A stretch of DNA of 64,000 nt from Plantago ovata (GCA_028274465.1 CM051458.1:51015253-51079252), one strand, 5' to 3'. Counted from the first letter of the stretch, positions 12,205 to 24,747 are shown. A program made the numbers and translations. The notes: generated from the letters alone by a model not told the origin.

Positions 12205-12975
12205 AGTTTATTTAGGAAGTGCTTGAGTTTAATTAGAAACTTATTAAGGTTTACCTTGAACAAACAAAGAAATGTTTCATTATCCCTCGACAAATGCTTA
12301 TTAAGACCGTAGAATCCGAAAGTAATTATATTAATTTTAAAGTTATTTGGGGTTCACCAATCCCTCCAGGGTTTTAGAAAAATATACACTCTTTATTTAT
12401 TTTGAGGTTTATTTAGAAAGTGTTTGAGTTTTAATTAGAAACTGATTAAGGTTTACCTTGAAGAAACAAGAAATGTTTCATTATCTCTCGACAAATGCTG
12501 CACCGCATCCAACTCCTAAACTCTAATTAAGACCGTAGAATCCGAAAGTAATTATATTAATTTTAAAGGTATTTGGGGTTCACCAATCCCTCCAGGGTTT
12601 TAGAAAAATATACACTCTTTATTTTATTTTGAGGTTTATTTAGGAAGTATTTGAGTTTTAATTAGAAATTGATTAAGGTTTACCTTGAACGAACAAACAA
12701 AATTTTCATTATCCCTCGACAAATGCTTAATTAGGGTTTAGGGGTTGGATGCGGTGCAGCATCCAACCCCACCGCATCCAACCCCTAAACTCTAAGACCG
12801 TAGAATCCGAAAGTAATTATATTAATTTTAAAGGTATTTGGGGTTCACCAATCCCTCAAGGGTTTAGAAAAATATACACTCTTTATTTTATTTTGAGGTT
12901 TATTTAGGAAGTGTTTGAGTTTAATTAATTAGAAACTGATTAAGGTTTACCTTGACGAACAAAGAAATGTTTCAT
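12205..12975. repeat. Tandem array of about 3.3 units of 200-260 bp with an inserted palindrome
   Basis: Each unit contains, in order, a TTTAGGAAGTG-type start, AGGTTTACCTTGAA, TTTCATTATC, AGACCGTAGAATCCGAAAG, GGGGTTCACCAATCCCTC and TATACACTCTTTATT. Units start near 12211, 12413 and 12638, with a partial fourth near 12900. Unit 2 carries one extra arm (12498-12530). Unit 3 carries a hairpin with 25-bp arms at 12732-12756 and 12770-12794 (one mismatch). Confidence 0.85.
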
Positions 12976-13769
12976 ATGTTGTGTGTTTGAGTTTTATATG
13001 CTGTGTGTTTGAGTTTTATATGGTGCTTGTTTGAGGTTTACCACTGTCCATGAGTTTTAGAGCTTAACACCACCAGCAATCCAGCATTATCATTAATCAA
13101 TAATCATGGAAACAACCAACATTATTACCACAACCAGCATTATCAATAATCATGATCACTTAATAATACATATGAGTTTCATACGAAAATTCAAGTGCAA
13201 ATAGAAAGATCATCTCACTCAAGAAAATTAGCAAACACCTTATGTGCAAGTGCAATACTCATCATCATATCATACCAGGGGATTATCAAACTTCGATTTC
13301 ACCATTCACTGATCCAATCAAGGTTCTACACACGAATCTAACAATCAATCTCGTCATTAATCATCATCCAATTCGAATCGATCAACCCAATTCAACAATG
13401 ATTTTTTTTCCCGAGTTTTGAAATCTCCAGGGATATGGACCTTCAAAGTCCATCAATAGGCTGTCAACGGAGTGCAGCAAGCAATCTCGTTGTTCATCCA
13501 TGGGAAAGAGTTTTGTTCCGTTGTCCGTGGCTTCTTCGTCTTCTTCCTCTCACGTCATCTCTGATTTTGCTTTTCTGATTTGTTAATAAGGGTTTTGGAC
13601 TGGGTTATAAGATGACCCGTTTTAGAAACCGGGTTATAACATGACCCGCGAGTTTTATCTTCTTTGATATCCAAATTTTATCTTGTTTGATCTAGATTTC
13701 AGTTACTTTGAGTCTCATTTTGGTCTCACGGATCGAGTGGTCTCACAGGAGACGTTCTCTTAATTCTAT

Positions 13770-14315
13770 TTTGGAAGTAGTTGTGTGGCTGTTTAAATGA
13801 AGTACCCAGATCTTAATTATGACTTGAGGTAGGATGGTTTGTCACTGAGGGGTTAAATTGTAAAGGGATTTTGAGGATTGGTTGGCTTTTGTATTTCTTA
13901 AACTCATTTTGTGATCCGGAGCTTGTCCGTGTATCTCCGTTGTAAGTAATTTTCTGGAGCATTTCTTATGCTCTCTGTTGTAAGTAATTTTCTTGTGTTT
14001 CTTTGTTTTTATGGAGTTGTAGAGCTTGTTCTTCCATAATTGCAATCTCAAGTCAACTACTACTAGTTGATTCCTGCGAACCTTCTTTTATTGCTCTAGC
14101 TCCGTGAAATAGATGGAGTAAGAGTGATTTGCATTGCTTATTACTTTATTCAATTCAGTGTACTTGTATCTCACATAAATAAAATCTACTACCATAGTGG
14201 CCGCATCAAAACCTTCAAATTTTATAGTTTCTAAGTAACGTGAATCATTTGACAGATTTAAATAAAAAATAAGTCCTAATCAGGTTACGTTCTCAATTTA
14301 TCAACTTGTAGTACT
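13770..14315. other. Right part of the Tourist-like element
   Basis: AT-rich sequence belonging to the outer element at 8573-14592. No gene is seen. Confidence 0.5.
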
Positions 14316-14824
14316 TTAGTTATATCTTATTGTGGTGTTTACAAAAGTAATACGACATCGTGAAATTAAAACACAGATGGGTATTTGTGGAAAAACAAAC
14401 ATCCAAACATGAGTTTTAGGTGAACCAAACAAGGAAAAAGAAATGTGGTTCGGACCAGATTTCCTACTTCCATTTAAGGAACCAATCAAGGAAATGTCCA
14501 ACATTTCCTACTCCTTTTCCTACTTCTCAAGTTGAACCAGATTTCCTAGGAAATTTGGTTTTTCCTTTTCCTACTTAGAACCAAACGGGCTCTAACTGTT
14601 TTACCATACAAAAATACAAAAATGTGTAGTAATCGTTTCCCGTGATAACAACTAAGACCATCTCCAACCCACAAACTCTAGTTTACGCCATGTTAGCATT
14701 ACACTCACATCTAATTCTATCATACTCTTCCTCTCCAACCCTCATACTCTATCTTACCCAAATTTTCCTTTACTTTCCCATTTATTTTTAAACTACATTT
14801 ATTATTTTTTTCGTTTATTTTAAA

Positions 14825-15829
14825 GGGCAAATTACATACAGTACCCCTCTTAGATGTCCTAATTACATATAACGGACCATTAGTTCATCAATTACATATA
14901 GTCTCCAACTACATGGATTTTAATTACATCCAGGTCCACGATCTTGACTCTTCGCGAATTAAAACGTGGAAAGTACATTTTTGCCCCTGGTCAAAATTCA
15001 GAATTTTGCATTGACCAAACAACATTAATTATGTTTATTATACATTGACCCTCAATATTTTCGAGTTTATGAAATTTACACGAAAAACTTTTAAAATTTT
15101 CAAATGGATCCCAAATGTAATTGCAAATCTATCCCAACAACATTAATATGAAAAAATAAGTCCCAAAATTTTTTTTCTTTTCTTTTTTCCTCCTTCTTCT
15201 TCGAAAATCCGGTGCCCTCCTTCTTCTTCGAAAATCCGGTGCCGGAATCCGGCACTGGAACCGATGGCAGCTCCGGTAGGAGCTGCCACGCAGCTCCAGA
15301 TCGGAGCTGCCATGGCAGCTCCCGATCGGGAGCTGCCATGGCAGCTCCGACCGTGAGCTGCCATGGCAAGGCGCCATGGAGCTCCGATCTGGAGCTGTCA
15401 TGGCAGCTCCGACCGTGAGCTTCCATGGCAAGGCGCCATGGAGCTCCGATCTGGAGTTGCCATGGCAGCTCCGACCGTGAGTTGCCATGGCAGCTCCGGT
15501 CAGAGCTGCCCTGGCAGCTTCCAGATCGGAAGCTGCCATGGCAGCTCCGATCTGGAGCTGCGTGGCAGCTCCGACCGGAGCTGCCACCGGTTCCGGTGCC
15601 GGATTCCGTCCGGCACCGGATTTTCAAAGAAGAAGGAGGAAAAAAAGTGAAAAGGAAAAAAAAAGATAAATAGAAAATATAAGGCCATGTTTGGTTGTAT
15701 GAGAGAGAAAATATCAAAATTTTGTGGTCAACGCCGGAATGGCCAAATGGGCCTGAATGTAATTCTTTGCAAGACGGTCCTTCAGATGAAAAGATGTCAT
15801 CTAGCAAGGGGTCCAGAAGTAATATTCCC
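14825..15829. mobile_element. Small non-autonomous MULE with a palindromic AGCTCC core
   Basis: Flanked by a perfect 9-bp duplication TATTTTAAA (14816-14824 and 15830-15838). The ends are imperfect inverted repeats: GGGCAAATTACATACAGTAC on the left; GGGAATATTACTTCTGGACC read inward from the right. Length 1005 bp. AT-rich arms surround a GC-rich, strongly palindromic core. The 235-codon frame at 15100-15807 on the minus strand comes from that repeat and is not a gene. Confidence 0.85.
15185..15655. repeat. Large inverted repeat built of AGCTCC/GGAGCT palindromes
   Basis: Left arm (about 15185-15345) and right arm (about 15500-15655) are near reverse complements. From the outside in they share CCTTCTTCTT, AAAATCCGGTGCCGGA, TCCGGCAC, GGCAGCTCCGG, GGAGCTGCCACGCAGCTCC and AGCTCCAGATCGGAGCT. 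Between them runs a row of the palindrome GAGCTGCCATGGCAGCTC and its variants. The core is far richer in GC than the flanks. Confidence 0.9.
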
Positions 15830-16230
15830 TATTTTAAAACATTATAGTTCATATTATTTAAATGTCATTAATTAATTAAAATAACATAAAATTAAAATAA
15901 TATAAAATTTCATACTTCATATTATTTAAATGTCATTAATTAATTAAAATAACATAAAATTAAAAATTAAAATAATGTAAAACTTCATACTTCATACTCT
16001 ATTATTTAAATGTCATTTTCTAATAATTTCAAATATTTTAAATTTAATAATTGATATTTCAATATAATATATCAATAGTGAAATATATGAAAAATAAATA
16101 ATAAAAAAAGTAATTAGAAGATAAGGAAATAAAAATATAAGGCAATTAAAAAGAAAATAACAAAAAGATAAAACAATAAAAAAGAAATGAAATGAAAAGA
16201 AAAAGTAAAAAAAAAAAAGGAAAAACACAA

Positions 16231-16271
16231 CTAACGCGTTTGCTAATGTTTGCTATTAGCAAACGCGTTAG
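16231..16271. repeat. Perfect hairpin, 17-bp arms and 7-nt loop
   Basis: CTAACGCGTTTGCTAAT at 16231-16247 is the exact reverse complement of 16255-16271; the loop is GTTTGCT. It is an internal palindrome of the second Tourist-like element. Confidence 0.95.
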
Positions 16272-16364
16272 TTTGTCTAACTCAATAAACAATGGATGGA
16301 GCAAAAAGTTTGGTTGGCAAATGTTTTGTCAAACGTTCAGCAAATGCCGTTGGAGTTAGTCTAA

Positions 16365-17497
16365 TAATAATAAAGGTAACAGTGTTGGTGGTACGATGGT
16401 AACCATTCGTGTCCTATTAACGCACGTCCAATATATACTGAAACGTAGCATTAAATACTAAAAAAAAATAAATTAGAGTTTGTAATAAGAATGATACTGT
16501 CATTTTTAAAAATTTAAATCATATAGAAAACATATATATACAATGGCTCTCCACCCGGATAGTGTGCTACTAAGTTATTGCACCCTCTCAATCAATAATA
16601 AGCATATATTTGTTAATTTAAATACTCAATTATGACATATGAGACAAAGTGAATGATTTCATAGAATGTCACTCATGTCAACAAGGTGCACTTTATTTTC
16701 TTCGAAAATTCACCTCGAAAAACTCCAGAGTTAACGGTGTTTGCTCTGAAACAATTATAGGATGGATGACCTACTGAGAAGTTTCCAGTGCGCTCACAAG
16801 TGAGGGCAAAGTGTGCAGATTAAAACGCGTGTTGGTTTGTGGGGCCAGAACCCAGAGAGCGCCGAGGAGTAACCTTGCCGGTCCGCCGGGTCTTGACCAA
16901 TTAGTGGACCAGGCCGTTACAATAATATATGATTTTAGAAAAAAAAAATAGGAATATGGATTTTTTTTATTTTTGTTTTCAAACGGTAAACGTTTTATTT
17001 AACGGTGAAGAAATATACAGAGATCAGTGTATAGTAATATACACACAACTGACTAGAAATCTATAGATCAAAACATCTCTCCATAATACAAGCAAAACTT
17101 TACTAATGCCCCATAAGGCCATAACCCAGTTATCCACCTAAATTAGGAGTTAAAGGTAAGAATTAGATTTTGGCCACCACATCATCAAATGTGTCTAAAC
17201 CGAAAGGTTAATCAAGAATTAGAAGGTTTGTGTCGACACTTCGATTCTAACTAAAATTGCAAGGGGAGATATCAACGGATTTATTACAAATAGAAGCAAT
17301 ATGTCACTATATGTTATAACTAGGAATGAAAGAAAATTGTTATACTTAAATGATGCATCCTTGTAAAGACAGTACACACTACACACTCTGCACTGGGTGG
17401 GAACTGGGAGGCTACATTTCTTGTCTGGTCAACCCCAAATTTGCAACGAAGTCCCCACAACAGGTAATTATGGGCAATCACCTCCTGCATGTGACAT
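16365..17497. other. Spacer with an old LTR-like fragment
   Basis: No gene is seen. The piece at about 16780-16922 ends GGGTCTTGACCAATTAGTGG and GCCGTTACA, resembling the right part of the repeat at 23852-24079. Both are probably decayed copies of one short LTR-like family. Confidence 0.4.
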
Positions 17498-17500
17498 TAA

Positions 17501-17894
17501 GCGCCTAATTGGTTTGGCGTTTCACATGTGAAATGGCCGTTGACCGCTGCAAAACCCGCCGCATGGTAAAATTTGGAGTGTGCGCGTTTTGGTTCCGGGC
17601 AGCCTCGGAAAAAGTGCGGAGGGGTTTTGAAAACCTTGTTTTTACATCCGGTGCAGGGTTTCAAAACCGGGGGGGGGGGGCAATGTTTTTGGTTTTACAT
17701 CCAAGTCCGTTTTTTTACCCCATATAAAATGTCTATTCTGCCCCAAGTCCAACATGTACTTACGAAATTGTTCATACTTCATACCCTAATGTGTTCATTT
17801 GATGTGATACGGTCAAGTCCAAAACTTCCCGAATAGTAATTCATTTATAAACTATCTATTGTTCCTTCATCCATCTGTGAACTTATTATTATTA

Positions 17895-17928
<34 letters not shown>

Positions 17929-19315
17929 AGTGTAATTCGATTTGCGCTCTTAGTTCTTATCATAATAATAACTCAATACACACCAAATTGTGACTGAACC
18001 AGTCAATTGATTTTAATTGCATAGTTTACAACATTATTAGCATAGTGTGTGATGATCTATAAAATCCAACGATATCTAATAATTAATTAATTACATTACC
18101 TACTCTAAATACAATTTTTACTTCTAGTAGATCTTATTTAAGTTTCACCATAAATAGCAATAAGACATTAATATCATTAATTACCATTTTTAAGTAGACT
18201 TCTAATACATACACTTTTTTTTAAATTTTTGATAATAAAAGGCCCATGAAGATCACAAGTACGGTTCATAATAATTTACTTAAATTAAAATTGAAATTAA
18301 TCAATTTAATTTCAATTGTGTGGTCTATAACATTATTGACATAAGTATTCTCATGAGACTTACTCTTTTATTTATCATTGAAAATTGAAAAAGAAAGCCA
18401 AAACATGCCGATCATGTGGTACATTGTTGATTCGGCTACCATGTATATGATTCCGGCTACCCCGGTATATATCATGGAGAGTGGAGACATGCATCTCCTT
18501 CCTTGATCTATGATTACACTAGGAGCCCGTTTCAAAAAAATGATTACATTAGTAGTTCTTAATTGTGTTAGGAGTTCTTAAATATGTGTATATCTAATTA
18601 CCTTGTGAATCATGCATTCACATAAATTATAAATTGTTAAACGTAAAAAAATGGTTGTTGTCTTAAATTCAAAACTTTATATCACTGAACGTTCAGTATG
18701 TAATAGTTAGATGGCCATATAGATCAAAGTCTTCATGATTGGATTAGGAGTTCTTAATTGTGTGCATCTGTAATTGCTAATAATTTCTTTGTGTTTTTGC
18801 AATGAATTTTTAGCGTTTCATTAATGATATAACATAGAATATACCCCCCCCCCCCCCCCCCCCCCGTCTCCGCCGGCATCCCTACGCTCCACAAAGAGGC
18901 CAAGGGGCTCACAAGAAGACCTGCCAAATGTATGACCAAGAATATAGCTTAGCGTGCAGATAGAAGACCCGCTAAGGCAAGAGACCGACATATTGTCTGC
19001 AACATTATTAGATATGTATATACTTTACAAACACATTTCTAAAAATGCAGCAACAAAAAAGTAAGGGTAAATTAGATATTTCATCAAAACGCCCCAAAAC
19101 ACATCAATTTAACACTTTAAACAGTGTTTTACCAATCATAAATGTCCATTTAAAATACATCATTAGATGTTTTTTCAATTTTTACCAAGCAGGGGTTTTT
19201 TGCTTTTTTCTTTGGTCAAACCTTGTATTTTCACATGCAAAACGATTCCGGGCAGCTTCTGATGTATTTCGAAATGTTGACCGTTATTTGGTAAGGGTTT
19301 TTACCAATCAGGCCC
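17501..19315. mobile_element. Third Tourist-like element, probably interrupted
   Basis: The left end GCGCCTAATTGGTTTGGCG and the inverted right end GGGCCTGATTGGTAAAAAC are flanked by TAA (17498-17500 and 19316-19318). Both arms, about 250 bp each, share inverted phrases such as TTCCGGGCAGC and CACATG, and end near 17745 and 19057. The middle, about 1.3 kb, holds an ATT microsatellite (17886-17926) and a C tract (18845-18865) and may be a later insertion whose limits I cannot fix. Confidence 0.5.
17886..17926. repeat. (ATT)n microsatellite
   Basis: A run of ATT units with one irregular step. Confidence 0.9.
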
Positions 19316-19574
19316 TAAGTTCCATGGCAAAGTATTTGGGGGTCTAACTGAAAGAAAGAGATTATAGCACTACTCAACGAAGTTGAACAACTAAGACCTA
19401 ATTACCACATTTGCTACTGAATCCAGAGTATTTTACATTAGCACGACGGCCAAACATATGTTCTTGAGTGTTATATGTTCTTGAGTGTTGGCTCAAATGC
19501 AGAGTTAAGAGGCTTAGCCTAGCTACCAATTACAACAAGCACACTCCATCTAAGCATGTAAGCTATCTGTACCG

Positions 19575-22500
19575 TCAAAACCTGAGACTATCACAATTTC
19601 TCACTGCTTCTTTTCTTGGCATGTAGATGATGCAACGCAAGCCTTTTCCTTCTTGCATTAGTTGAAATGCCTCGTTTATATTTTCAAAATCAATTTCACG
19701 CGTCACATATCCGTCGAGCTCAATTTCCTGAAAATTGGAGATTTATAAGTTAGCATAGCGTTCTTCACTTCTTCATCCCAAGCTTCTTTAAAAACTTCAA
19801 AAGTGCACAAATGAATGATGCAGTTTTAAATGGTTTCTTACCCCCTTCAGGTACATGTTAACATATTCAGGAAGATCTGACTTTGGTTTCAGTCCACCCA
19901 AAATCGGTCCTTTTAGCGTTCTTCCAGTCATGAGCAGCTTATAGTCAACAGCTGCCTCTGGATTCTCATTTGGAAAACCAAGACTCACCGTTAAACCCCA
20001 TCCCTAGAATCACTTAGACATATCAGATTTATCTCGAATTGTTAGAAATAACCAGACTAAGACTTAATCGTAAATCTCCACGCCTTACAGCACGACAGGA
20101 CTTTAACGCCTCTGTAACAGCTTTACTATCTCCTGCACACTCAAATGCATAGTCTGCCCCAATCCCATCAGTATTATCCCGTATAACCTGAATAAACATG
20201 CCACATTTAAATCCAAGTCCGACACAGTAAGTACGAGCAATACAGCCTTCACTTAAAAACATTATGAATCATGAACACCAGATGCAGATATGCTGTTTAA
20301 TTTAACATATTAAAAGTTAGCTTTTGATGAATCGTAATAAAGATGAGACAAACCTTTACAATTGGTTTCGCATAGTCAGTTCGGTTCAGAAACTTTGTCA
20401 CTCCGAAACGCTTTGCTGAGTGATCGAGAAATTGAAACCAATTTTGAAGATATTCTAAGACAATATATGTCATGAAATCTATGCATATGCAGAAGTAACT
20501 CATATGCACCTATCATTTCCTTCCTGGAATCTTTGTCTACCCCAATTATTTGAGATGCTTTCTTCAGCCTAGCACCTTGTGCGACCTATTTCAATATGAA
20601 GGCAAAATGAAGAATCAATTTGAAAGTGCAGAGAAAATTACGAACTGTCATAGAAATAGTTGATTGGAAAACAGTATGGAGCAACAGACACTCCCCACAC
20701 TCACAGAGAGGCCCACAATACCAAGACCGAAAATGACTACAGTGGATCCTGCTTCAATATTTGCAACCTTCAGAGCTGCGCCTAGACCTGATCATGCAAC
20801 AAACAATCATCATTCTTTACAATCATTTGTAACTTGAAACATCACCTTGGTTTAGAAATTACATCAAATTCGCTAGAACTGCAGTTTGAGGGAAAAATGG
20901 TGGTGGTGGTTGTGGGGTTGGGGGGGGGGGGGTGTTAATGGGTTAATGATAATAATTCAGCAAAGGAATATTACCAGCAGCAACTCCACAACTCAGAAGA
21001 CATATTGGATTTTTATCCAAACACAGAACTTGGTTGATCTTGACAGCAGCTCTAGAGTTCACAACTGTGTATTCGCTAAAACATGAAACTGCAAAGTGAT
21101 GATATATAGGCTTCTCGTTCATAGAGAAACGAGCTGTCCTGTCGCTGTGTAGTACTCTTTGGAACAGCGATGGCGTTGCTTCGCATAAGTTGGTTTTGCC
21201 TGAAGTGCACGTCTTACATCTATCGCATTCTCCCGTGAATAAGGTAAGCACATGGTCCCCCTTTTTGAATTCAGTCACATTAACGCCCACACTGTCAACA
21301 ATTCTACAAAGCCCCATGTCCATAGTTAGCTTGTTTGTGATGGTCTAAAGATAAAAGAAATACACACTCAGAGAATCAGATAGGGGCTCTCCATTTTCCT
21401 TTTAAAGTATCTGGTCAAAATTTCTGAAATTTTGGGAGGTTAAAGTATTATTTGGCAGATCCAGATTCTTCACCAGTTACAAATAAAATAATGAGCGTTC
21501 ATGTTGCCCACATAGTTTGATGATAAGAACAAAAATTATTTCAGACAAAAACACCATGGGAACTGGAAATTCTGCAATTTACGAGCAACAACAAGCATTG
21601 GTTGCTTGCCGTTGCACAGTTTTAGTATACTTGAGCAATAAAAAAATAGGATATAGACTCACCCTGCTGCTTCATGGCCAAATATTCGAGGATATAGATG
21701 TTTCTGAAGAAAAGAGAATGAATTAACTTTTCTGAAGTTCAGACTTATATTCATGCGAACATTTTATGAAATAGTTATACATACAAGTTGAAGTCCAAAA
21801 CGAGCACTTGTACCCCTGAGAAGGAATATTTATAAACACCACACTTTTAGCTGAAAAAGTAACGAAGTATTATTTGGAGCATTGAGAAGTTCGTAAACCG
21901 ATAATATGATGCAATGGCTTATATACCTTACTTTTTACATTCCCAAGTAATAAACTGCTCTTCACAAAGTTCTAAGCATGGAACAATATCGTCGCAAGCA
22001 AACAGATACAGTTTTTCAGCTAGTTCAGACATTAGTAGAATTATACTACAAGTGAACATTCATATACCAAACTAATCCAGCAATTCACCAACAAATTCAA
22101 GTAGTCAGATAATGTAGACAAACTCAACTCCGGAAAATTCAGCACACACACACACACAGACACATCTATAGTTCTACATTATCCAACAACCTTCATGTTG
22201 GCCATCCATCGACTGTAACAAATACATCTATCCTTGGACCTAGTTTTGGATTTCTGATCAGTTGACACAGAACTCAATGCAATTAACAGCTCAACAGAAA
22301 AAGGACTTGTTGAATGATTCATATCCATCGACTGTAACAAATATATCTATCCTTGACCTAGGTTTTGATTTCTTATCCGTTGACACCGAACTCAATGCAA
22401 TTAACAGCTCAACAGAAAAAGGACTTGTTGAATGATTCATATCCATCGACTGTAGCAAATATATCTATCCTTGGGACCTAGGTTTGGATTTCTGATCAGT

Positions 22501-23270
22501 TGACACCGAACTCAATGCACTTAACAACTCAACAGAAAAAGGACTTGTTGAATGATTCATATCCATGTGTCAATATATAGTACCTAGACGACTTTCTTCT
22601 TCCCCTGCACAAATCAACATAATTCACTACATTTTAAGGGACAGTTGACAAATCAGGCTACACAGAAATCATGTCATGTTCATTGTTCACTACAGTTTAC
22701 GTGAAGTGAATACGCCTAGCCTTAGATCTAAGTGTGGATTTCTAATCATCTGTAAATATAATAATCCGTGTCAAAATGAGAAATATCATCACTAGGCCAT
22801 AATGCTGGTCATCATTCCAGTAATCATATCCAGTTAACGAAGTTGCCGAGTTAAATTTCAAACGATCAGTAATATCAATCATACGATTATAGTACCACTA
22901 ATCATAATGTTCATCAGTTTTCCCCAAATCAAGTCCAGATAACATCTAAACAAAGCAAAATTGAAATTATACATACAAAAAATGGAGGAGAATTGAACTG
23001 AACCTGAGACTGAGAGAGCCAATCGGTGAGATCCATGGGGCAGACAGAAGTTGAGACAACTTTGATCCGAATCTCCGCCGGTAGCGGCGGTTTGACCTGC
23101 ACTCTCTCGATCTTCAGTGGCTGTCCAGGGCCATAGGAAACCGCAGCTTTGCAGTAAATCACTCCAGCTGGTGGCGTATGCTCCTGAGACGCCACCAATT
23201 CAGCTTCGTCCATACTCTGTGAGGAGCCAATTGACTCGCATTCGCTCTCGTCATCCATATCCGTATGCAT
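19575..23270 (-). CDS. Alcohol dehydrogenase-like zinc protein (medium-chain family)
   Basis: Nine GT-AG exons in agreeing phase: 23270-23004, 21703-21663, 21303-20975, 20787-20705, 20585-20510, 20415-20354, 20187-20089, 20003-19842, 19727-19575. They code for 423 residues without a break. Structural zinc site: C129, C132, C135 and C143 in GECDRCKTCTSGKTNLC. Catalytic zinc ligands: C77 (SVCPMD), H99 (GHEAAG) and C208 (SCGVAAG). NAD-binding fold: VIFGLGIVGLS at 231-240, acidic strand end IIGVDKD. Plant alcohol dehydrogenases use such a fold to interconvert alcohols and aldehydes with NAD. Two things are odd. The usual CHTD around the first ligand reads CPMD, so the proton-relay Ser/Thr is a Met. 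There is also an acidic N-terminal extension of about 35 residues (MHTDMDDESECES). The fold is secure; the substrate and even dehydrogenase activity are uncertain. Intron 1 is long and holds a tandem repeat. Confidence 0.93.
22206..22561. repeat. Three tandem copies of a 118-bp unit in intron 1 of the ADH-like gene
   Basis: Units begin CCATCGACTGTA at 22206, 22325 and 22443 and end GGACTTGTTGAATGATTCAT. The copies differ at only a few positions. Confidence 0.92.
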
Positions 23271-24747
23271 TTTGAAAGGAGAAAGTTACCGCGCTATTGG
23301 CATATACAGGTACAGTAGATAGATGCTTTCTAGTATATATAACTGTGAGACGGTTATATTCCGATTATAAACTGGTTGTTCCGGTGTGTTTCTGTTCGCT
23401 AAAACTGCCATTCTCTGAAATGAAATTGCTTCCGCGCGTGTGATCACGTGCATCAGCTGCCGCTTTCAAGTCTAAGAACTGAAACAGTATTGGTTAGATG
23501 AAGAAGCGAGAAGCTAGGGCCTTGGAGCCTCGAAATAAAGCCCCAAAGGGGTGCTCTTAGGCTAACCGGATCAGACTGTACTAATTAAACCGGTTAGATG
23601 AATTCAACTACAACCAACTTCAAATAATATTGTAGTTTAATATATCACGTATGAATAGACCATGGCAAAATCCATGTGAATCCGAAATTAAAGTAACAAA
23701 AATTTGACTCCAAATCTGATCCGAATTTATCCGCTCCAAAATCACCACGAATAAATTTGATCTGAACTTATCCAATCAGAAATCACTCAAATAAATTTGA
23801 TCTGAACTTATCCAATCAGAAATCACTCAAATAAATTTGATCCAAAATGCATCTTGTAATAACCCGCATCCCATATCGCTTATAGCTTATGAGCGAATAT
23901 GTTAGACCACCACTATAACATGTTACGAGGGTTTTTTGATGATTCCAAAAGTTAATACGTCTGGGCTGAGGCTCAAAGCGAACAATATCACACCAACGAA
24001 ATGTGTGTGGGTTAGTCCGTGGTAACCTCGCCGGCACGTTGGGGCGGGTCTCGACCCATTAATGGCCGGATCGTTACACATGCAATCCGAATTAATGATC
24101 TGAACTCATTCGATCCGAACTTAATCGAATTAAATTTGTAAGGAAAATATAACTAATTAATGGAGTATAATTAAGTTTAGTATGTCATCTATCACTAACT
24201 TATATTTCAAAATGTTGAAGTTGTAATAATTTATAAATTTTCATTATTATAAGTATAATTTTGTCTTCAAATATTTAATTATCACTGAATTGAATTGATT
24301 CGATTCGATTCGTTAGGGTCCGATCCAAAATGACAAAAAAAATTATGATCCTAGTAATTTACTAATTCGACCATATTCGAAATCTGAACACCATCCGACC
24401 CGACCCGATATCAATTCAAAATAAATTTTAGTCTTTATCCGATCAGATTCAAATTGAATTATCTGAATCCGATCGGGTTGTTACACATCCAATCCGAAAT
24501 TTATACACATATAAATGCCTGAAAGTGGAAGGTGGTGAGAAAATGGGAATCGTCCATTGACTAGAGAGTCACCAACCTATATAAATAAACGGCCATGATT
24601 TTGCAAGTATCAATCAATCATAGTGCAAACTTTCCACCCCAGAACAACACTTTCTTTCTGTAGCCATATATATTCAAACAGGTGGGCCTAATTTCGGTCA
24701 CCAAATCCAAATACTCTACATTTTTACACCTACCTACTACTACGACA
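23271..24747. other. Spacer between divergent ADH-like and MATE genes
   Basis: Contains both promoters, which I cannot place base by base. It also holds an LTR-like repeat (23852-24079), a 45-bp unit repeated twice with a partial third at 23740-23838 (GATCTGAACTTATCCAATCA), and GATTCGATTCG-type low-complexity sequence around 24290-24480. No gene is seen. Confidence 0.6.
23852..24079 (+). mobile_element. Short LTR-like repeat, possible solo LTR
   Basis: Starts TGTAATAACCCG and ends GATCGTTACA with a TG...CA frame and a GC-rich right half (GGGCGGGTCTCGACCC). Plant short LTRs often open with TGTAAT and close with TTACA. No clear target duplication. A worn relative is seen at 16780-16922. Old. 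Confidence 0.4.

Larger units (their letters stand above)
9207..13759. mobile_element. Non-autonomous Mutator-like element (4.5 kb)
   Basis: The ten bases TTAATTCTAT stand on both sides (9197-9206 and 13760-13769), fitting the 9-10 bp target duplication of MULEs. Both ends, read inward, carry repeated GAGACCA words (TGAGACCATGAGACCAA on the left, GTGAGACCACTCGATCCGTG on the right), followed further in by ACCCG/CGGGT phrases. Inside is a leader-like purine-rich stretch at 9400-9530, a short coding-like piece at 10618-10716 (MAEISTYHSDVASVVD), and thousands of bases of T/G-rich sequence repeating GTTTGAGTTTTATATG-like words. No transposase is present, so it must depend on another element. Confidence 0.7.
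8573..14592. mobile_element. Tourist/Harbinger-like element split by a MULE
   Basis: Left end AGGGCCGTTTGGTTC and right end, read inward, GAGCCCGTTTGGTTC form terminal inverted repeats flanked by TAA on both sides (8570-8572 and 14593-14595), the usual signature of PIF/Harbinger MITEs. The phrases TAGGAAAT and AAATTTCCTA recur near both ends. No transposase is seen. Removing the MULE at 9207-13759 leaves about 1.4 kb, so this is a non-autonomous element. A related fragment lies near 243. Confidence 0.75.
14656..16361. mobile_element. Second Tourist/Harbinger-like element, also split by a MULE
   Basis: The left end GACCATCTCCAAC and the inverted right end GACTAACTCCAAC are flanked by TAA on both sides (14653-14655 and 16362-16364). 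Without the MULE at 14825-15829 the element is about 700 bp and codes for nothing. Its right half holds an AT-rich unit of about 70 bp repeated twice and in part a third time (15840-16020) and a perfect hairpin at 16231-16271. Confidence 0.75.

Noticed and set aside
15100-15807. 235-codon minus-strand open frame rich in SCHGSS-type repeats, and overlapping frames on both strands
   Set aside because: It is the translation of the AGCTCC palindrome core of a small MULE; every frame is open because the repeat lacks stops. No protein family.
16013-16228. 71-codon minus-strand frame rich in Phe
   Set aside because: Translation of A-rich sequence in a MITE; no gene support.
24682-24747. Longer N-terminus of the MATE protein
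   Set aside because: The in-frame extension has no ATG; translation from 24748 gives the usual length.
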